Positions 26,501 through 35,545 of a stretch of DNA of 64,000 nucleotides are shown piece after piece (the stretch's first letter is position 1; every line of letters begins with the position of its first letter). The stretch comes from Acidobacteriota bacterium (GTDB lineage: Bacteria; Acidobacteriota; Terriglobia; Bryobacterales; Bryobacteraceae), in contig VFZU01000001.1 in the NCBI GenBank assembly GCA_016870995.1, positions 90,506 to 154,505 on the forward strand, written 5' to 3'. A program made the position numbers and the translations under genes. Under the pieces are notes generated by a model, which had not been told where the DNA came from, did not search any database, and was given only the letters and a program-made list of their open reading frames with translations.

Positions 26501-27289
26501 ATGCCCATAGACCCGGGGGCGCGTGTTGCGCCCACTGCGCGAGTACATCCCGATGCCGTGATCGGCCCAGGCTGTGTGATTGGAGAATTCTGCATTGTTG
26601 AGCAGGATGTCACGCTCGGAAAGGCGTGCGTGCTTGAGCCCTACGTGTTTATCAAGCGCTGGACCACCTTGGGGGACTACAACGAAATCAGTGCCGCAAC
26701 GGTGCTTGGTACAGATCCTCTGGATAAAAATTTCAAAGGGGAGCGAAGCTTCCTGCAGATCGGAAGTCACAACAAGATCCGCGAGCATTTCACCATTTCT
26801 CGAGCTACCAAGCCCGAAGCCGTAACTCGTATTGGAGATCACAACTTCATTATGACTTCGGGGCATATTGCGCACGATTGCCAATTGGGCAATCACATCG
26901 TCGTCGCTAGCTGCGCTTTGCTTGCCGGCTATGTGGAGGTGGAGGACCAGGCCTTTATCTCTGGAGGGGTTGTGGTGCATCAATTTTCCAAGATTGGCCG
27001 ACTCGCGATGATTGGCGGGAATACACGAGTGAATTCAGACTTGCCGCCATTCTTTCTCTATTCGAAATTTGACGTGGCCGTCGAGGGACTAAATCTGGTT
27101 GGAATGAAAAGGGCCGGTTTTGATGTCGAGCAGATTGGTATTGTAAAACGGTGTTTCAAAATTCTTTATCGAAGCGGATTGAAAAAGACAGAAGCATGCG
27201 AGCAGATGGACAACATCATGCATCCACTAGCGGATCATGTTTCACGGTTTGTCCGGGCCAGCAAGCGAGGAATCGCAAGAGAAGTATGA
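26501..27289 (+). CDS. lpxA: UDP-N-acetylglucosamine O-acyltransferase LpxA
   Basis: LpxA catalyses the first acylation of the amino sugar in lipid A synthesis. At 262 residues it has exactly the usual family length. Hexapeptide repeats run from about residue 5 to 185, with catalytic H125 in TSGHIAHDCQLGNHIVVAS and H122 before it. A helical C-terminal domain follows (GMKRAGFDVEQIGIVKRCFK). Its ATG at 26501 is nine bases from the divergent lpxD start. Its TGA overlaps the ATG of the TolC-like gene (ATGA), so lipid A synthesis and an efflux pump are translated from one message here. Confidence 0.95.
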   Translation: MPIDPGARVAPTARVHPDAVIGPGCVIGEFCIVEQDVTLGKACVLEPYVFIKRWTTLGDYNEISAATVLGTDPLDKNFKGERSFLQIGSHNKIREHFTISRATKPEAVTRIGDHNFIMTSGHIAHDCQLGNHIVVASCALLAGYVEVEDQAFISGGVVVHQFSKIGRLAMIGGNTRVNSDLPPFFLYSKFDVAVEGLNLVGMKRAGFDVEQIGIVKRCFKILYRSGLKKTEACEQMDNIMHPLADHVSRFVRASKRGIAREV

Positions 27290-28638
27290 GGCTCCTGTTT
27301 GCCGCAATGTTGCCCATGGTCGCGATGGCGCAGCCTTTGACGATCTCGCAAGCGGTGAAGCAAGCTATGGATCAGTATCCATCGTTGCGGATCAACGAAG
27401 AGCAGGTGAAGGCAGCCGCCTCGGGCGTGCAACTGGCAAGGCTTGCCTATCTGCCGAAGGCTGATGCGATTGTTCAAGTGAATCGGGCCACCCGGAACAA
27501 TGTTTACGGCATGCTGCTGCAGCAGCAGGTGATCTCGCCCATCTCTGGGCCCCCGCTTGAGGCGAATGCGGGCACTAATGTCTGGGGTACCGCGACTGGC
27601 TTTCTTGTAGCCTGGGAACCTTTTGACTTCGGCTTTCGGCGGGCTAGTGTCAATGTGAGAGAAGCCGCGCAGCGAAGAGCTGAGGCTGGATTGAAGCGCA
27701 CCCGACTTGAAGTTGCGGCCATGACGGCCGATGCCTATCTGACGATCCTCGCAGCGGAAAAGACGCTTGAATCGGCTAAAGCGGGGCGAGCTCGCATCGC
27801 AGCCATTGAGCCGGTGGTGGCGAGTCTGGTGGAGAGCGGACTGCGTCCCGGTGTCGATCTCTCCAGGACCCAAGCGGAAAAGGCCGCGATTGAGAATCAG
27901 ATCATCCAGGCAGAAGCCGCAATTGAGATTGCCAAAACCAGCCTGGGGCAACTGCTGAATCAGCCGCCTGCTGGGCTCGGTGTTGCCACGCAGCAGTTCT
28001 TTGATCTGCCCTCCGGCAAAGCCGCCGACGCGGAGTTGAAGAACCATCCGGCAGCGGTTGAGCAAGGATTGGCGCGGGAAGAGTCGGATGCGCGCCTGAA
28101 AGTTCTCGAGCGTAGTTTTTATCCGAAGTTCAACACTCAAGCAAATCTCTACGCCCGTGGCACCGGTGCGCGAGCAGACTTCACAACCGGCGGCTTTGCC
28201 AGCGGGTTGGGGCCGAATATTTACAACTGGGGGGTTGGCTTTACGGTGACCTACTCGTTGATGGATTTGCCCGGAATTCGCGTTCGTAAAGAAATTGAAG
28301 GTGCACAAGGCCGCACTGAGCAAGCGCGTTACGATCTGTTGCTGCGCGAACTTGAGGCGCAACGCAGAAACGCTCAAGTGCAACTGGAGATGTCGCGCAA
28401 GCTTTCTGTGAATACTCCCGTCCAGCTTAAGGCCGCTCGGGATGCCAGGCAGCAGGCCGAAGCCAGATACCGCGCGGGACTCACTTCCATCACGGACTTG
28501 GCAGATGCTGAACGGGCACTCATCGCCGCCGAAGCCGACGACGGCCTAGCGAAGCTCGGCGTCTGGCGTTCGCAATTGAAGGTGGCCGTATCGAACGGCG
28601 ACCTGACAGATTTTCTGGCGCAGGCGGAGAAGCCCTAA
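27286..28638 (+). CDS. TolC-family outer membrane efflux protein
   Basis: The 450-residue protein has a signal peptide (MRLLFAAMLPMVAMAQ) and the two-fold TolC repeat: LTISQAVKQAMDQYPSLRIN at the start, long amphipathic helices (RRAEAGLKRTRLEVAAMTAD), and the second repeat EVVASLVESGLRPGVDLSR-like with the conserved R-x-G-x-x-x-x-x-D-L; the second half has RYRAGLTSITDLADAERAL. It forms the outer-membrane channel of the pump with the next two genes. A frame open further upstream would overlap lpxA by 139 bases; the signal peptide and the ATGA overlap fix the start at 27286. The RND gene follows after four bases. Confidence 0.92.
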   Translation: MRLLFAAMLPMVAMAQPLTISQAVKQAMDQYPSLRINEEQVKAAASGVQLARLAYLPKADAIVQVNRATRNNVYGMLLQQQVISPISGPPLEANAGTNVWGTATGFLVAWEPFDFGFRRASVNVREAAQRRAEAGLKRTRLEVAAMTADAYLTILAAEKTLESAKAGRARIAAIEPVVASLVESGLRPGVDLSRTQAEKAAIENQIIQAEAAIEIAKTSLGQLLNQPPAGLGVATQQFFDLPSGKAADAELKNHPAAVEQGLAREESDARLKVLERSFYPKFNTQANLYARGTGARADFTTGGFASGLGPNIYNWGVGFTVTYSLMDLPGIRVRKEIEGAQGRTEQARYDLLLRELEAQRRNAQVQLEMSRKLSVNTPVQLKAARDARQQAEARYRAGLTSITDLADAERALIAAEADDGLAKLGVWRSQLKVAVSNGDLTDFLAQAEKP

Positions 28639-28642
28639 AGCA

Positions 28643-31600
28643 ATGAAACTCGTCTTGTTTGCCTTGCGGCGCCCCACAACCGTTTCCGTTGCCGTTCTCG
28701 CGATCTTGATCTGCGGGTGGTTTGCGATTGAGCGAACAGCCGTGGATATCTTCCCTGACCTGGGCGAGCCAACCATTTACATCGCTCAGCCCTACGGCGG
28801 TCTAGATCCGGCTCAGATGGATGGCTTCACGACGTACTACTACGAGTACCACCTGCTCTACGTCAGCGGCGTCAAGCAAATCGAATCGCGAAGCGTGCAG
28901 GGTGCTGCGCTGATCAAGGTTTCTTTTCATCCCGGCACCAACATGAGCACGGCCTTGAGCGAGGTCGTGGGCTATGCCAATCGATCCAGAGCCTTCATGC
29001 CGCCCGGTGCAGTGCCACCATTCATCACCCGATTCGACGCCGGTAGCGTAGCGATCGGGCAACTTGTGTTCTCAAGCCAGACACGGTCGCCCGCCGAAAT
29101 GCAGGATTTCGCAATCAATCGTGTCCGCCCGCTGTTTGCAACCTTGCCAGGCGTTTCTGCGCCGCCACCCTTTGGCGGATCGCAACGGACCATTCTCGTT
29201 CGGCTGGACCCCGAGAAACTGCGCCAGTACCGGATTGCACCCGAGGAGGCAATCCGCGCCGTCTCAACCGCAAATGTAGTGGCCCCCTCTGGCGTAGTTC
29301 GAACTGGGGATCTGACTCGAATTGCTTCTACCAACTCGACCGTCGGTGGGGATTTGTCCGAGTTGGCTAATGCCCCTGTTCGAATGGGGCCTGGAACACC
29401 CGTCTATTTCAGAGACATCGGAAGCGTGGAGAGTGGCAGCGACGTGCTCACCGCGCACGCTCACGTCAACAGCAAGCGAACCGTTTACATCCCAATCACC
29501 AAGAGGGCTGATGCTTCGACGTTAGCTGTGATGAAGCGCGTGCGCGAAGCGTTACCCAGCTTTCAAAAGATCGTCCCAGAAGACGTGTCAGTCAGCATTG
29601 AGTTTGATCAGACGCCGGCTGTCGAATCGGCCTTGAAGAATCTGTTGAACGAAGGGCTTCTCGGAGCGCTGCTCACCGGCTTGATGGTGCTCGTGTTCCT
29701 AAGAGATGCAAGGTCTGCATTGGTGGTGCTGACTACCATTCCGGTATCGCTATTGTCCTCTGTGATTGCGCTTTGGGTGAGTGGCCAATCGATCAACCTG
29801 ATGACGCTCGCCGGGCTCACTTTGGCAATCGGTGTTTTGGTAGACGAAGCCACGGTTGAAATCGAAAACATTCACACTGAGATGTCCCGCGGTACCTCGC
29901 GAAGCGAAGCGATCCTCGCAGCTTGCCAAAGAACCGCGTTGCCGCGGTTGATGAGCATGATCTCGATCCTTGCCGTTTTTGTGCCTGCATTTTTCATGAC
30001 CGGTGCGGGCCGACAATTGTTCGTGCCGATGGCGCTTGCCGTTGGATTCGCAATGATTGCCTCGTACCTTCTGTCCAGCACCCTTGTCCCGGTATTGGCC
30101 AATTCGTTTCTGAAGCCACACGCTGCCAAGCCAGAACCGGCATACCGCATCGCTTATCGCCGCTTGGTGGAAGGCATCGTATCCGCACGTTGGTTAGTGG
30201 CCGCAATTTATGTAGGGATCTGCGCGGTGGGGCTGTGGCTGTTGCCCGACCGATTAGGGCTTGAAATCTTTCCTTCCACGGCCCCAAAACAAATTCGCCT
30301 GCGCTTGTTTGCGCCAACAGGGACGCGGATCGAGCGAACCGAGATCATGGCACTGAAGGCGCTCGATCTCGTGCGCGAAACGCTGGGCAAAGATCAGGTC
30401 TCATTGACGACAAGCTTTGTAGGGCAGCACGCATCGAGTTATCCGGTGAACTTGATTCATCTCTTTACGACAGGGCCGCACGAAGCTGTCTTGACGCTTG
30501 CTCTGAAGGCATCGGCCAAGATTGAGGCAGCGGATGCCAGAGAGGCGATTCGGGCCAAACTCGCGAAAGAACTGCCTCAGGTGAAAGTGCTGTTTGAAGG
30601 TGGCGATATTATCAGTCAGGTGATGAGCTTCGGTTCGCCAACTCCTTTGCGTGTGCTGGTGACGGGCCCAAGCCTGCCCGCTGATTACGAACACGCCCAG
30701 AAGATCGCGACGGAACTCAAGAAGTTGTCTTTTCTCAGAGATCTTCAAATCGAGCAGCCCAACGATTACCCGACACTTGAGATGAAAGTGGATCGGGACC
30801 GCGCGGCTCAATACGGTCTGACCATGCAGGATGTGACGCGCAGCCTGGTCGCAGCGACAAGTTCCAGCCGGTTCATCGAACCAAATTACTGGCGCGATCC
30901 AGCAAGTGGCAATGCGTTCCAAGTGCAGGTGGAATTGCCTCCATTGAAGGTGCAGTCCGCCGATGACGTTGCAGCAATGGCACTATCTCGTGCTGGTTCT
31001 TCCCAACCCCTGGCCGGGGACGTCATTGCAATGAAAAATGGGAAAACCATGGGCGTGATTGAGAGGTTTAACGGCCAGAAGCTTGTGAGTGTCGCCGCGA
31101 ATCTGGAAGGCCTCACATTGGGACGGGCTTTACCTCTGGTGGAAGCTGCCTTGAAGAAAGCAGGTGAACCGCCGCGCGGTATCACCGTACGAGTTCGAGG
31201 CCAAGCGCCTGCGCTGGAGGAGACGATGGCGGGTTTGAAGTTTGGTCTCGCTGTTGCTGTGGCAAGCATCTTCCTGCTACTTGCGGCGTCATTCCAAAGT
31301 TTTCGTTTGGCTCTGGTGGTATTATTTACGCTCCCGGCGATTGTGGTCGGATCGCTGATGGCGCTATTGCTCACAGATTCTACGATCAACATCCAAAGCT
31401 ATCTGGGAACGATCATGGCCCTGGGCATCGCAATCGCAAACGCGATCTTGTATCTGAGCTTTGCTGAGGCTGAAGGAAATGTTGCCAATGCCGGAGCTGC
31501 CCGGTTAAGGGCCGTTCTGATGACGGCGTTTGCGATGCTAGCGGGAGTCACTCCCATGGCCCTGGGCTGGGGTGAGGGCTCCGATCAGACAGCGCCCCTA

Positions 31601-31699
31601 GGCCGCGCCGTAGTTGGCGGGCTGGTCGCCGCCACGATGGCGACACTGCTGGTGCTGCCTGCAATCTATTCGATATTCCGCAAGGGGACGAAGGCATGA
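28643..31699 (+). CDS. RND efflux transporter permease
   Basis: The 1018-residue protein has the 12-helix RND plan: one helix at the N-terminus (TVSVAVLAILICGWFAIERT), a large periplasmic loop, a six-helix block near 330-520, a second loop and a final six-helix block near 830-1010. TM4 reads LAIGVLVDEATVEIENIHT, where AcrB-type pumps have two adjacent aspartates: here the second is glutamate. In TM10 the lysine that completes the AcrB proton relay is replaced (GIAIANAILYLSF). It therefore fits a less-studied RND branch rather than classic drug pumps of the HAE1 type. The substrate is unknown. It lies in the order channel-pump-adaptor and its stop overlaps the adaptor start (ATGA). Confidence 0.92.
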   Translation: MKLVLFALRRPTTVSVAVLAILICGWFAIERTAVDIFPDLGEPTIYIAQPYGGLDPAQMDGFTTYYYEYHLLYVSGVKQIESRSVQGAALIKVSFHPGTNMSTALSEVVGYANRSRAFMPPGAVPPFITRFDAGSVAIGQLVFSSQTRSPAEMQDFAINRVRPLFATLPGVSAPPPFGGSQRTILVRLDPEKLRQYRIAPEEAIRAVSTANVVAPSGVVRTGDLTRIASTNSTVGGDLSELANAPVRMGPGTPVYFRDIGSVESGSDVLTAHAHVNSKRTVYIPITKRADASTLAVMKRVREALPSFQKIVPEDVSVSIEFDQTPAVESALKNLLNEGLLGALLTGLMVLVFLRDARSALVVLTTIPVSLLSSVIALWVSGQSINLMTLAGLTLAIGVLVDEATVEIENIHTEMSRGTSRSEAILAACQRTALPRLMSMISILAVFVPAFFMTGAGRQLFVPMALAVGFAMIASYLLSSTLVPVLANSFLKPHAAKPEPAYRIAYRRLVEGIVSARWLVAAIYVGICAVGLWLLPDRLGLEIFPSTAPKQIRLRLFAPTGTRIERTEIMALKALDLVRETLGKDQVSLTTSFVGQHASSYPVNLIHLFTTGPHEAVLTLALKASAKIEAADAREAIRAKLAKELPQVKVLFEGGDIISQVMSFGSPTPLRVLVTGPSLPADYEHAQKIATELKKLSFLRDLQIEQPNDYPTLEMKVDRDRAAQYGLTMQDVTRSLVAATSSSRFIEPNYWRDPASGNAFQVQVELPPLKVQSADDVAAMALSRAGSSQPLAGDVIAMKNGKTMGVIERFNGQKLVSVAANLEGLTLGRALPLVEAALKKAGEPPRGITVRVRGQAPALEETMAGLKFGLAVAVASIFLLLAASFQSFRLALVVLFTLPAIVVGSLMALLLTDSTINIQSYLGTIMALGIAIANAILYLSFAEAEGNVANAGAARLRAVLMTAFAMLAGVTPMALGWGEGSDQTAPLGRAVVGGLVAATMATLLVLPAIYSIFRKGTKA

Positions 31700-32760
31700 A
31701 GTTCTTGATTTCATTTTGTTGTGCAGTTGCGCTGGGAGCGCAAAGCCTGGCGACGGTCACTGTGATCTCGAAACCGACGGATCGAACGGTCACTCTCACC
31801 GCAGAAATCCAGCCCTATCAGACAGCATCCCTGATGGCGCGTGTTCCCGGATATCTTGAGGCTGTCGAGGTAGATCGCGGCAGCATGGTTCGCAAAGGGC
31901 AGACGATCGCCAAAGTCACGGCGCCTGAACTTCTGGCTCAGATTGCCGAGGCGACCGCAAAGATCAGCACCGTGGATGCGCAGATCGCTGAAGCTCGAGC
32001 CCGCTTGTCTGCGGCAGAGAGCACTGCCGTTCGGTTGGAAGCGGCGAGCCGCACCGCGGGCGCCATTGCCGCGAACGAGTTGATTCAGGCTCGCGCCGCT
32101 GTGGATGCCGCCAAGGCCACCATTGCGTCTCTGGAAGCCTCACGACGCTCCGCTGAATTGCATGTCAAAACCCTGAAAGACCTGGAGGCATTCTTAATTC
32201 TCAGTGCGCCTTTCGACGGAGTCGTCACTGAGCGCATGCTGCATCCAGGTTCATTGGTAGGCCCTGCCGCTGGACCCATTGTCAAATTGGAGCAACTCAA
32301 CCGGCTCAGGGTCGTCGTAGCCGTGCCAGAGCTGAATGTTGCCAGTGTTCGATTGGGTCAGAAAGTCTCCTTCTCTGCCGTGGGATTAGCTGGAGAAGTA
32401 TTTTCAGGCACCGTAGCGCGTGTTGCGCGCACTTTAGATGTGAAGACTCGCACCATGCCGGTGGAACTGGAGGTTTCGAATCCAGGAGGCAAGCTGCTAC
32501 CTGGCATGTACACCGAGGTGAAATGGCCCGCCAAGGTAGGGCAAGCGGCAATCTTGGTACCCGTGACTGCTGTTACCAGCACAACCGAGCGGAGCTTTGT
32601 GATCCGGGTGGAGTCTGGCGTTACGAAATATGTAAATGTGCGAAAGGGCGCCGTGCAGGGGGAATTGGTTGAAGTGTCGGGGCCACTCCAGGTTGGTGAT
32701 CGCATCATCCAGCGGGCGACCGACGAAATTCGCGAAGGAACTGCCATTCCCGCTCGCTAA
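31696..32760 (+). CDS. RND efflux periplasmic adaptor (membrane fusion protein)
   Basis: The 354-residue adaptor has a signal peptide (MKFLISFCCAVALGAQS), a lipoyl-like half (ARVPGYLEAVEVDRGSMVRK, then KGQTIAKVTAPELLAQI), a coiled-coil hairpin around residues 80-160 rich in Ala/Glu, the second lipoyl half (LILSAPFDGVVTERMLHPGS), and beta-barrel and membrane-proximal domains (PVELEVSNPGGKLLPGMYTE, then VLVPVTAVTS-like). It bridges the RND pump and the TolC-like channel. Its start overlaps the pump gene by four bases. It is probably the last member of the lpxA-led operon, although the next gene starts only 40 bases later. Confidence 0.92.
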   Translation: MKFLISFCCAVALGAQSLATVTVISKPTDRTVTLTAEIQPYQTASLMARVPGYLEAVEVDRGSMVRKGQTIAKVTAPELLAQIAEATAKISTVDAQIAEARARLSAAESTAVRLEAASRTAGAIAANELIQARAAVDAAKATIASLEASRRSAELHVKTLKDLEAFLILSAPFDGVVTERMLHPGSLVGPAAGPIVKLEQLNRLRVVVAVPELNVASVRLGQKVSFSAVGLAGEVFSGTVARVARTLDVKTRTMPVELEVSNPGGKLLPGMYTEVKWPAKVGQAAILVPVTAVTSTTERSFVIRVESGVTKYVNVRKGAVQGELVEVSGPLQVGDRIIQRATDEIREGTAIPAR

Positions 32761-32800
32761 CCAAAATCGCGACTCTGCGTCTGTGAAAATAGGAATCAGT

Positions 32801-33625
32801 ATGGAATTGCATCGAAGCCTTGGTTTTGTGTTCGCCGCAGTGTTGACGCATTCTGCGATGACGGCGCAGGAAGTGGTGAAGATTGCCCCAGAAAAGGAAG
32901 CGGAATTGAAAACCCGGGTTTCCAAGTTCTGGGACGGTTTCGTTGCCGGTAAGTACCGCACCAGTGATGCCTATGTGTCTGACGAATCCAAAGAAGAATT
33001 TTTCTCCTGGCCCAAGAAAAAGATCAAAGGTTATACGATCGACCGGATCCTTTATGTAAAGGATGGCAAGTCCGCCAAAGTGCTCACACTGGTTGATACG
33101 ACTTTGGCAATGATGGGCGTTGGCTCGATGGAAATCAAGCAACCAGTAGAGACATGGTGGCGCGAGGAAGAAGAAGGCTGGTTCTGGTTTAAACCCAAGA
33201 ACGAATTGCGAGACACCCCCTTCGGCAAGATGGAAACAAATGCGAAATCGGGAGACGTGCCTCTGATCCCCACTGGAGGGATCAATTTGAATCCGGATCT
33301 GAACGCACTCATAAACAGCGTGAAGCCTGATCGGGTTGAGGTACAGTTTGTCGATGGGCAATCAGGCACCGAGGTGATTTCCTTTGCAAATGGAATGCCG
33401 GGCGTCGTCGCTTTCACCATCGACTCTCCTCCAGCGGAAGACATCACCTTTGAATTGAAGTCCAAGACGGTTCCGAGGGGTGGTGTGGGTCAGTTGGTCA
33501 TTGCCTATAAGCCCACTGGCAAGTCGGCAAGTATTACGGAACCAGTCACCAAAATCGTAAGAGTTGGTGTGGCTCAGACCGGCAAGCTCTATCCCATCAG
33601 AGTTGTTGTGAAGCCCAAGCCCTAA
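32801..33625 (+). CDS. Hypothetical secreted protein, 274 residues
   Basis: The protein has a short signal peptide (LGFVFAAVLTHSAMTAQ). An alpha/beta N-terminal half with VSKFWDGFVAGKYRTSDAYV and WWREEEEGWFWFKPK follows, which resembles SnoaL-like or NTF2-like modules seen in lineage-specific secreted proteins. The C-terminal 90 residues (VEVQFVDGQSGTEVISFANG, ending RVGVAQTGKLYPIRVVVKP) look like an immunoglobulin-like DUF1573-type domain. It follows the adaptor gene by 40 bases and might be co-transcribed. Its stop abuts the stop of the convergent zinc-ribbon gene. No function can be assigned. Confidence 0.75.
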   Translation: MELHRSLGFVFAAVLTHSAMTAQEVVKIAPEKEAELKTRVSKFWDGFVAGKYRTSDAYVSDESKEEFFSWPKKKIKGYTIDRILYVKDGKSAKVLTLVDTTLAMMGVGSMEIKQPVETWWREEEEGWFWFKPKNELRDTPFGKMETNAKSGDVPLIPTGGINLNPDLNALINSVKPDRVEVQFVDGQSGTEVISFANGMPGVVAFTIDSPPAEDITFELKSKTVPRGGVGQLVIAYKPTGKSASITEPVTKIVRVGVAQTGKLYPIRVVVKPKP

Positions 33626-34078
33626 TCAGTCCTGGCGGGACTCTACGACAGGGGATTTCTCCACGTGGCTTAGCTGAATTTCCGTTTCCACGACTGGAGG
33701 AGGAGCGTCCACCTCGATGTTCTTCCATTTGCGCGTGCCCTTGACAAGCCTGAAGCTGACAAAGTTGTGGCGGCAAGGCTTACATCGAACCTTCTTCGCT
33801 CCGAGCGCGATTAGCAGTTTCCAAGTGCCGGGGACGTGATAGTAAGTTTCTTCCCAGTGCTGCAGTTCCAATCGATAGCAGCGTGGGCATCGAGCATAAA
33901 AGACTTCCCGCACCCGCCAAAGGCTGTGCTTCCAGCGATGTTCGCAATCGAGACAACGCATGGGAGGCATGCCAATCAAGTCCAACACCTTCTCAAAGGT
34001 GTTCTTCCACTTCGACATGCGCAAGTTGGTGCTGCCACATTCCGGGCAACTCACGGCCATTGTGTTTCTTCGCGCCAT
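33626..34078 (-). CDS. Three-motif zinc-ribbon protein
   Basis: The 150-residue protein has repeated cysteine pairs: CPECGSTNLRMSKW, MRCLDCEHRWKHSLW, YARCPRCYRLELQHW and VRCKPCRHNFVSFR. Each spaced pair fits a zinc ribbon, so the protein probably binds two zinc ions, and basic residues around them suggest nucleic acid contact. It has no membrane segment or signal. The Met at residue 7 (MAVSCPECG) is an alternative start. Similar short zinc-ribbon proteins are conserved in Acidobacteriota without a known role. It is the last of a minus-strand group that starts with miaB, though a 45-base gap separates it from the mannonate-dehydratase-like gene. Confidence 0.75.
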   Translation of the reverse strand: MARRNTMAVSCPECGSTNLRMSKWKNTFEKVLDLIGMPPMRCLDCEHRWKHSLWRVREVFYARCPRCYRLELQHWEETYYHVPGTWKLLIALGAKKVRCKPCRHNFVSFRLVKGTRKWKNIEVDAPPPVVETEIQLSHVEKSPVVESRQD

Positions 34079-34123
34079 TATAGGATTAAGCCCTTTTATG
34101 ATAGCGACAAATTCAATGCACCA

Positions 34124-35218
34124 TCAGGCTTCGCGATCTAAGAGTTGTAGTACTGCCCGAATATAGCCGAAAGCGAAGGCGAATGCCTGTCGGCCATTTG
34201 TGTCACCTTCGATTTTGGGGACGTGGTCTGGCATCAACATGCCGCTATATCCAACTTCTTTGTATGTTCTGGCGGCCTTGATCATGTCGACATCGCCTTC
34301 ATCCGGCATGACTTCCTTGAAGTCAAGAAAGCCTCCCTTGATGTTGCGGAAGTGGACATTGAAGATCTTTCCACGCGAGCCAAACCAGCGGATGACATCG
34401 TATATCTCTTTGCCGGGATTAACGAGCATCTCGCTCACAGTGCCCTGGCAGAAGTTGAGGCCATGGTACGGGCTGGCCTGAATACCAACGAACTTCTTCA
34501 ATCCTTCGACGCTGCCCAGGACGGTTTCTACGCCGCGCCAACCCTTGCCTGGCGGCATGCCCGGGTCGTGTGGGTGGCAGGCCATCCGCACCTTCGATTC
34601 GTTGGCTACCGGAATGACTTTATTCAGGAAGTACGTGATTCGTTCCCAGTAGACATCCGCTGGCACTGGCCCTGCCTCTGTGAGCGGCGGGTCTTGTTTC
34701 GCACCGGCGTATTTGAACGTGCTCAGCGTTGCACCGCCGCGTCCCTTGGTGGCTTCCGTACGGACCACGCCGAGGATGCTCATGTTGTACTTGACAGCCG
34801 GAATCCCAGCCTTTGCACAATTCTGAATCATCTGGCAGATTTCGTCGATCGCTTTATCGCGACCCGGGCTGCGGCCCATCATGATGTCCGGGTATTCCGC
34901 GCGGGTGATGTAGGCGGAGCTCAACGGGAGCGGCACCATTTCGAGGCGGATGCCATGCGATTCGACGCGCTCTCTCAGTTTTGTCAGGCCTTCCACACTC
35001 CAACTTGCATCCATCGCTTTGCTGGGAAGCGCACTGCAGATGTTGTGGACGCCAAGGCCGCTGAGGATCTTGAGTGTTGGGTCATCTGAGATGTGTTGTG
35101 TTCCGAGCTTGGGTTTGCCCTTGCCTTTGGTGCCGACCGGATTCTCAAACGGTGGCTGGGCACTAACGCTCAGCTGAGTGGCGGCCGTGGTGGCTGCCAG
35201 GAAGGCTCTTCTATCCAT
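34124..35218 (-). CDS. Mannonate-dehydratase/xylose-isomerase-like TIM-barrel protein
   Basis: The 364-residue protein starts with a twin-arginine-like leader ([20 protein letters not shown]). The TIM barrel that follows carries mannonate dehydratase (UxuA) features: [39 protein letters not shown] near the centre and [18 protein letters not shown] near the end. UxuA removes water from D-mannonate in hexuronate use. The His and Asp positions are those expected for metal binding in sugar isomerase/epimerase barrels, so a related reaction on a sugar acid in the periplasm is more cautious than UxuA itself. It lies ten bases after the small gene at 35229 on the same strand. Confidence 0.8.
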   Translation of the reverse strand: MDRRAFLAATTAATQLSVSAQPPFENPVGTKGKGKPKLGTQHISDDPTLKILSGLGVHNICSALPSKAMDASWSVEGLTKLRERVESHGIRLEMVPLPLSSAYITRAEYPDIMMGRSPGRDKAIDEICQMIQNCAKAGIPAVKYNMSILGVVRTEATKGRGGATLSTFKYAGAKQDPPLTEAGPVPADVYWERITYFLNKVIPVANESKVRMACHPHDPGMPPGKGWRGVETVLGSVEGLKKFVGIQASPYHGLNFCQGTVSEMLVNPGKEIYDVIRWFGSRGKIFNVHFRNIKGGFLDFKEVMPDEGDVDMIKAARTYKEVGYSGMLMPDHVPKIEGDTNGRQAFAFAFGYIRAVLQLLDREA

Positions 35219-35228
35219 AGCCGTGAGT

Positions 35229-35543
35229 CTATATCGAGTGGGGTGTGGCCGACAAGGAATTCTTGAGGTCGAGTGCGAACGATCGCAGCTTCGTCACATC
35301 GTCTTCAGTGGCGTTCTGCTCGAATCCTCCGGCAACAAAGACAAGTTTCTCCCCACGCCAAATGAGTTGCGCCATACCTTTTTCGCACAGAAGACCAGTG
35401 GCGCCGATATTGCCAAAGCCGTTCTCACGACGCACGACCAGAGCAACGAAGCCATCTCTGGCAAAGACGAAGTGTGTGGTCAACTCCGAGGTGGGCAGCA
35501 GTTCGATATTGGCTTGCGCAAGGCGCAAAAGGATCTCTTCCAC
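35229..35543 (-). CDS. Small conserved hypothetical protein beside the bifunctional-nuclease-domain gene
   Basis: The 104-residue protein begins (GTG at 35543) two bases after the stop of the upstream gene and shows an alpha/beta composition: [60 protein letters not shown], then a helix [13 protein letters not shown]. An upstream open frame reaches 35759 but would run through the upstream gene, and the extra residues look like shadow coding. I do not recognise the family. Position and spacing suggest translation with the bifunctional-nuclease-domain protein. Confidence 0.65.
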   Translation of the reverse strand: MEEILLRLAQANIELLPTSELTTHFVFARDGFVALVVRRENGFGNIGATGLLCEKGMAQLIWRGEKLVFVAGGFEQNATEDDVTKLRSFALDLKNSLSATPHSI

Positions 35544-35545
35544 GC

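Noticed and set aside
27235..28383. 382-residue minus-strand frame inside the TolC-like gene
   Set aside because: Shadow of the TolC gene; no family pattern and odd composition.
34223..35089. 288-residue plus-strand frame inside the mannonate-dehydratase-like gene
   Set aside because: Antisense shadow of a gene with clear family motifs.
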